Shown: piece by piece, positions 62,849 through 64,000 of the stretch
How the letters are laid out: the number at the start of each line of letters is the position of its first letter
Position numbering within the stretch: the stretch's first letter is position 1
NCBI GenBank assembly: GCA_965220205.1
Contig: OZ244812.1
Span: forward strand, 806,001 to 870,000
DNA: 64,000 nucleotides
Source of the DNA: G965220205 sp965220205
GTDB taxonomy: Bacteria > Chloroflexota > Dehalococcoidia > Lucifugimonadales > Australimonadaceae
Direction: 5' to 3'
The notes under the pieces: generated by a model
The model's input: the letters and a program-made list of their open reading frames with translations, nothing else
Databases searched by the model: none
What the model was told of the DNA's origin: nothing
Translations under genes and position numbers: made by a program

Positions 62849-62940
62849 AACCCGCCGCGACATTCGCCCCTTCCTCTCAAGGCCCCCGCCGCCTAACATT
62901 CTTGCGTTGAGCATGCATCGAATCCCCGCCTGCCGCCCCG

Positions 62941-63110
62941 AGCCGTCGGCCCGATTTACGAGTAAATGACGCACAATGACTCTAAATGACTCACTTGAGA
63001 AGAAACTGTCTCCCGCTCCACTCGTAAATCCATGGAATCCACGAGTAAACCACCTGTGGCATTCTGGCCCATTCCCGCTCGTTCTCGTGCATTCCCGTCG
63101 TTCCCATGCG
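62941..63110 (+). repeat. triple-decamer intergenic element, copy D
   Basis: ggcccgatttacgagt is followed by the 10-bp units aaatgacgca, caatgactct and aaatgactca (62964-62993). A longer spacer, inverted arms ccactcgtaaat (63018-63029) and ccacgagtaa (63039-63048), and an attctggcccattcccg tail follow. Units here differ from each other more than in copies A-C. Confidence 0.75.
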
Positions 63111-63250
63111 GCATTGCCGTGCTCTCCTTCGTGGTTCCCGCGCTTGACACGTGAACCACGCCCCGCCCCTAGATTCCCGTATCGGGGCACGGAATGACGG
63201 AACTCTCGCCGCCGCCTGCGCGCGGCGGCGACCACGAGGAGGGAGGCTAT

Positions 63251-63760
63251 ATGAACGTCAAACGCGGCTGGGAGGGGCGGTTCCTGGAGGACTTCAAGGT
63301 CGGCGACGTGTACCGGTCGGCCATCGGCCGGACGGTCACCGAGGCTGACAACATCTGGTTCACGCTGCTGACGAACAACGACAACCAGATCCATTTCAAC
63401 GACGAGTACGCCAAGCGCACTCAGTGGGGCAAGCCGCTGGTGAACAGCGCCTTCACGATCGCCGTGGTCACGGGCCTCACGGTGAGGGACGTAAGCCAGA
63501 ACGGTTTCGCGCTCGGATGGGAGCGCATCGTTCTCCCCAACCCGCTGTTCGCCGGGGACACTCTCTATGCGGAAACGGAGGTCCTGTCGGCGCGCGAGTC
63601 GCAGTCCGACCCGCGCCGCGGCGTCGTGCGCGTGCGTACGCGCGGCATCCAGCAGGCCGGGGTGATCGTCATCGAATTCGAGCGCAGCGTGATGGTGTGG
63701 AAACGGGACCACGCGCCGAGCGTCGGCAGCTTCCCCGAGGTCCGGGAGCCGAACTCCTAG
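63251..63760 (+). CDS. MaoC-like hydratase
   Basis: A 169-residue hot-dog-fold protein started at the ATG at 63251, with GGAGG upstream. It has GRTVTEADNIWFTLLTNNDN followed by HFNDEYAKRTQWGKPLVNS (about 28-66), which carries the expected catalytic Asp/Asn and His. A late ALGWERIVLPNPLFAGDTL block is family-typical. Members hydrate enoyl-CoA or mesaconyl-type CoA esters. It could act with the CoA-transferase and CitE-like genes 8-11 kb to the left. Its TAG stop is in a CTAG followed by gaaacctctgc, a weak match to the mobile-element end. Confidence 0.87.
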   Translation: MNVKRGWEGRFLEDFKVGDVYRSAIGRTVTEADNIWFTLLTNNDNQIHFNDEYAKRTQWGKPLVNSAFTIAVVTGLTVRDVSQNGFALGWERIVLPNPLFAGDTLYAETEVLSARESQSDPRRGVVRVRTRGIQQAGVIVIEFERSVMVWKRDHAPSVGSFPEVREPNS

Positions 63761-63782
63761 GAAACCTCTGCTTGGAGCGCGC

Positions 63783-64000
63783 TCACGCCGTCTCCTCGAC
63801 GACTCGGCGGAGCTCGGCGATGACCTGCTCGGTCTGGCCGGCGGTGAGCCCCCATGGCTTGCGCAGCGTCGGACGCGACAGCAGGTAGTAGCGGAACGCT
63901 CCCCACGCTCGCTCCGCCGCCGCGTCGGAGGGCGCTCCCATCACGGCCGGGGCGTACTTGCCGGCGAAGCGTTCCGCGATCTGCGACACCGGCTCGTCGT
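63783..64000 (-). CDS. C-terminal part of an unknown protein, cut by window edge
   Basis: The frame runs leftward from base 64000 to a stop at 63783, giving about 71 residues beginning DEPVSQIAERFAGKYAP. A GTG at 63989 is in frame, but the upstream codons look coding, so the start is probably outside. It has helices with AAERAWGAFRYYLLSRP and AELRRVVEE. I do not recognise the family. Confidence 0.5.
   Translation of the reverse strand, partial: DEPVSQIAERFAGKYAPAVMGAPSDAAAERAWGAFRYYLLSRPTLRKPWGLTAGQTEQVIAELRRVVEETA

Larger units (their letters stand above)
62573..63250. other. gene-free interval with repeats
   Basis: It holds GGAGTGCAGAGGGC copy 3 (62726-62848), copy D of the triple-decamer element (62941-63110) and a gattcccgtatcggggcacg repeat (63172-63195). 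I see no gene. The divergent Rieske and MaoC-like genes flank it. Confidence 0.7.

Overview
The window is a high-GC bacterial chromosome segment with dense, mostly operonic genes. No rRNA or tRNA is visible, and the only structural RNA found is a tmRNA. The gene mix suggests an uncultured Chloroflexota lineage of the SAR202/Dehalococcoidia kind: many Rieske oxygenases, LigB-type extradiol dioxygenases, bicupins, amidohydrolases, luciferase-like monooxygenases, Pro/Thr-linker lipoproteins and an LL-diaminopimelate aminotransferase. This placement is inferred from gene content and was not tested phylogenetically.

Layout. 1-6.9 kb: partial ABC ATPase, divergent SDR, orphan gluconate-dehydrogenase subunit 3-like protein, Clp_N protein, bicupin, F420/FMN-type oxidase, truncated hemoglobin, beta-propeller. 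7.1-9.5 kb: two tandem, nearly identical IS5-type elements. 9.5-15.9 kb: three LigB-type dioxygenases, a second bicupin, a luciferase-like monooxygenase and a DUF1905/YdeI/DUF5655 protein. 15.9-17.3 kb: a decayed IS481-type element. 17.3-31.4 kb: third bicupin, binding protein and fused permease of an iron/polyamine-type ABC importer, amidohydrolases, Zn-alcohol dehydrogenase, VOC and cupin proteins, a frameshifted dihydroxyphthalate-decarboxylase-like gene and a Rieske oxygenase. 31.2-46.6 kb: housekeeping block with ssrA, smpB, a C-terminal processing protease, a frameshifted metalloprotease-like lipoprotein, hflX, dapL, an ABC exporter, dapF, pncA and pncB. 46.6-63.8 kb: second catabolic block with a TcuA-like flavoprotein, decarboxylase-like protein, amidohydrolase, fourth LigB-type dioxygenase, type III CoA-transferase, an IS-disrupted CitE-like lyase, MFS transporter, Gfo/Idh/MocA dehydrogenase, two Rieske oxygenases, an SDR and a MaoC-like hydratase.

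How the genes may work together. The families match, step for step, a phthalate 4,5-dioxygenase and protocatechuate 4,5-cleavage route: Rieske hydroxylation, dihydrodiol dehydrogenation by a Gfo/Idh/MocA enzyme, decarboxylation by a Pht5-like protein, ring cleavage by LigB-type enzymes, then amidohydrolase, CoA-transferase and CitE/MaoC steps. Most families occur in several divergent copies, so the region looks like a paralog-rich toolkit for many related aromatic acids and not one fixed pathway.

Mobile and repeat DNA is prominent. An IS5-type element and related short elements sit at CTAG targets, and several CTAG sites are exactly the TAG stop codons of genes. A four-copy intergenic element carries three 10-bp direct repeats whose sequence differs between copies. 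GC-rich palindromes and a 76-bp minisatellite fill most of the longer intergenic gaps.
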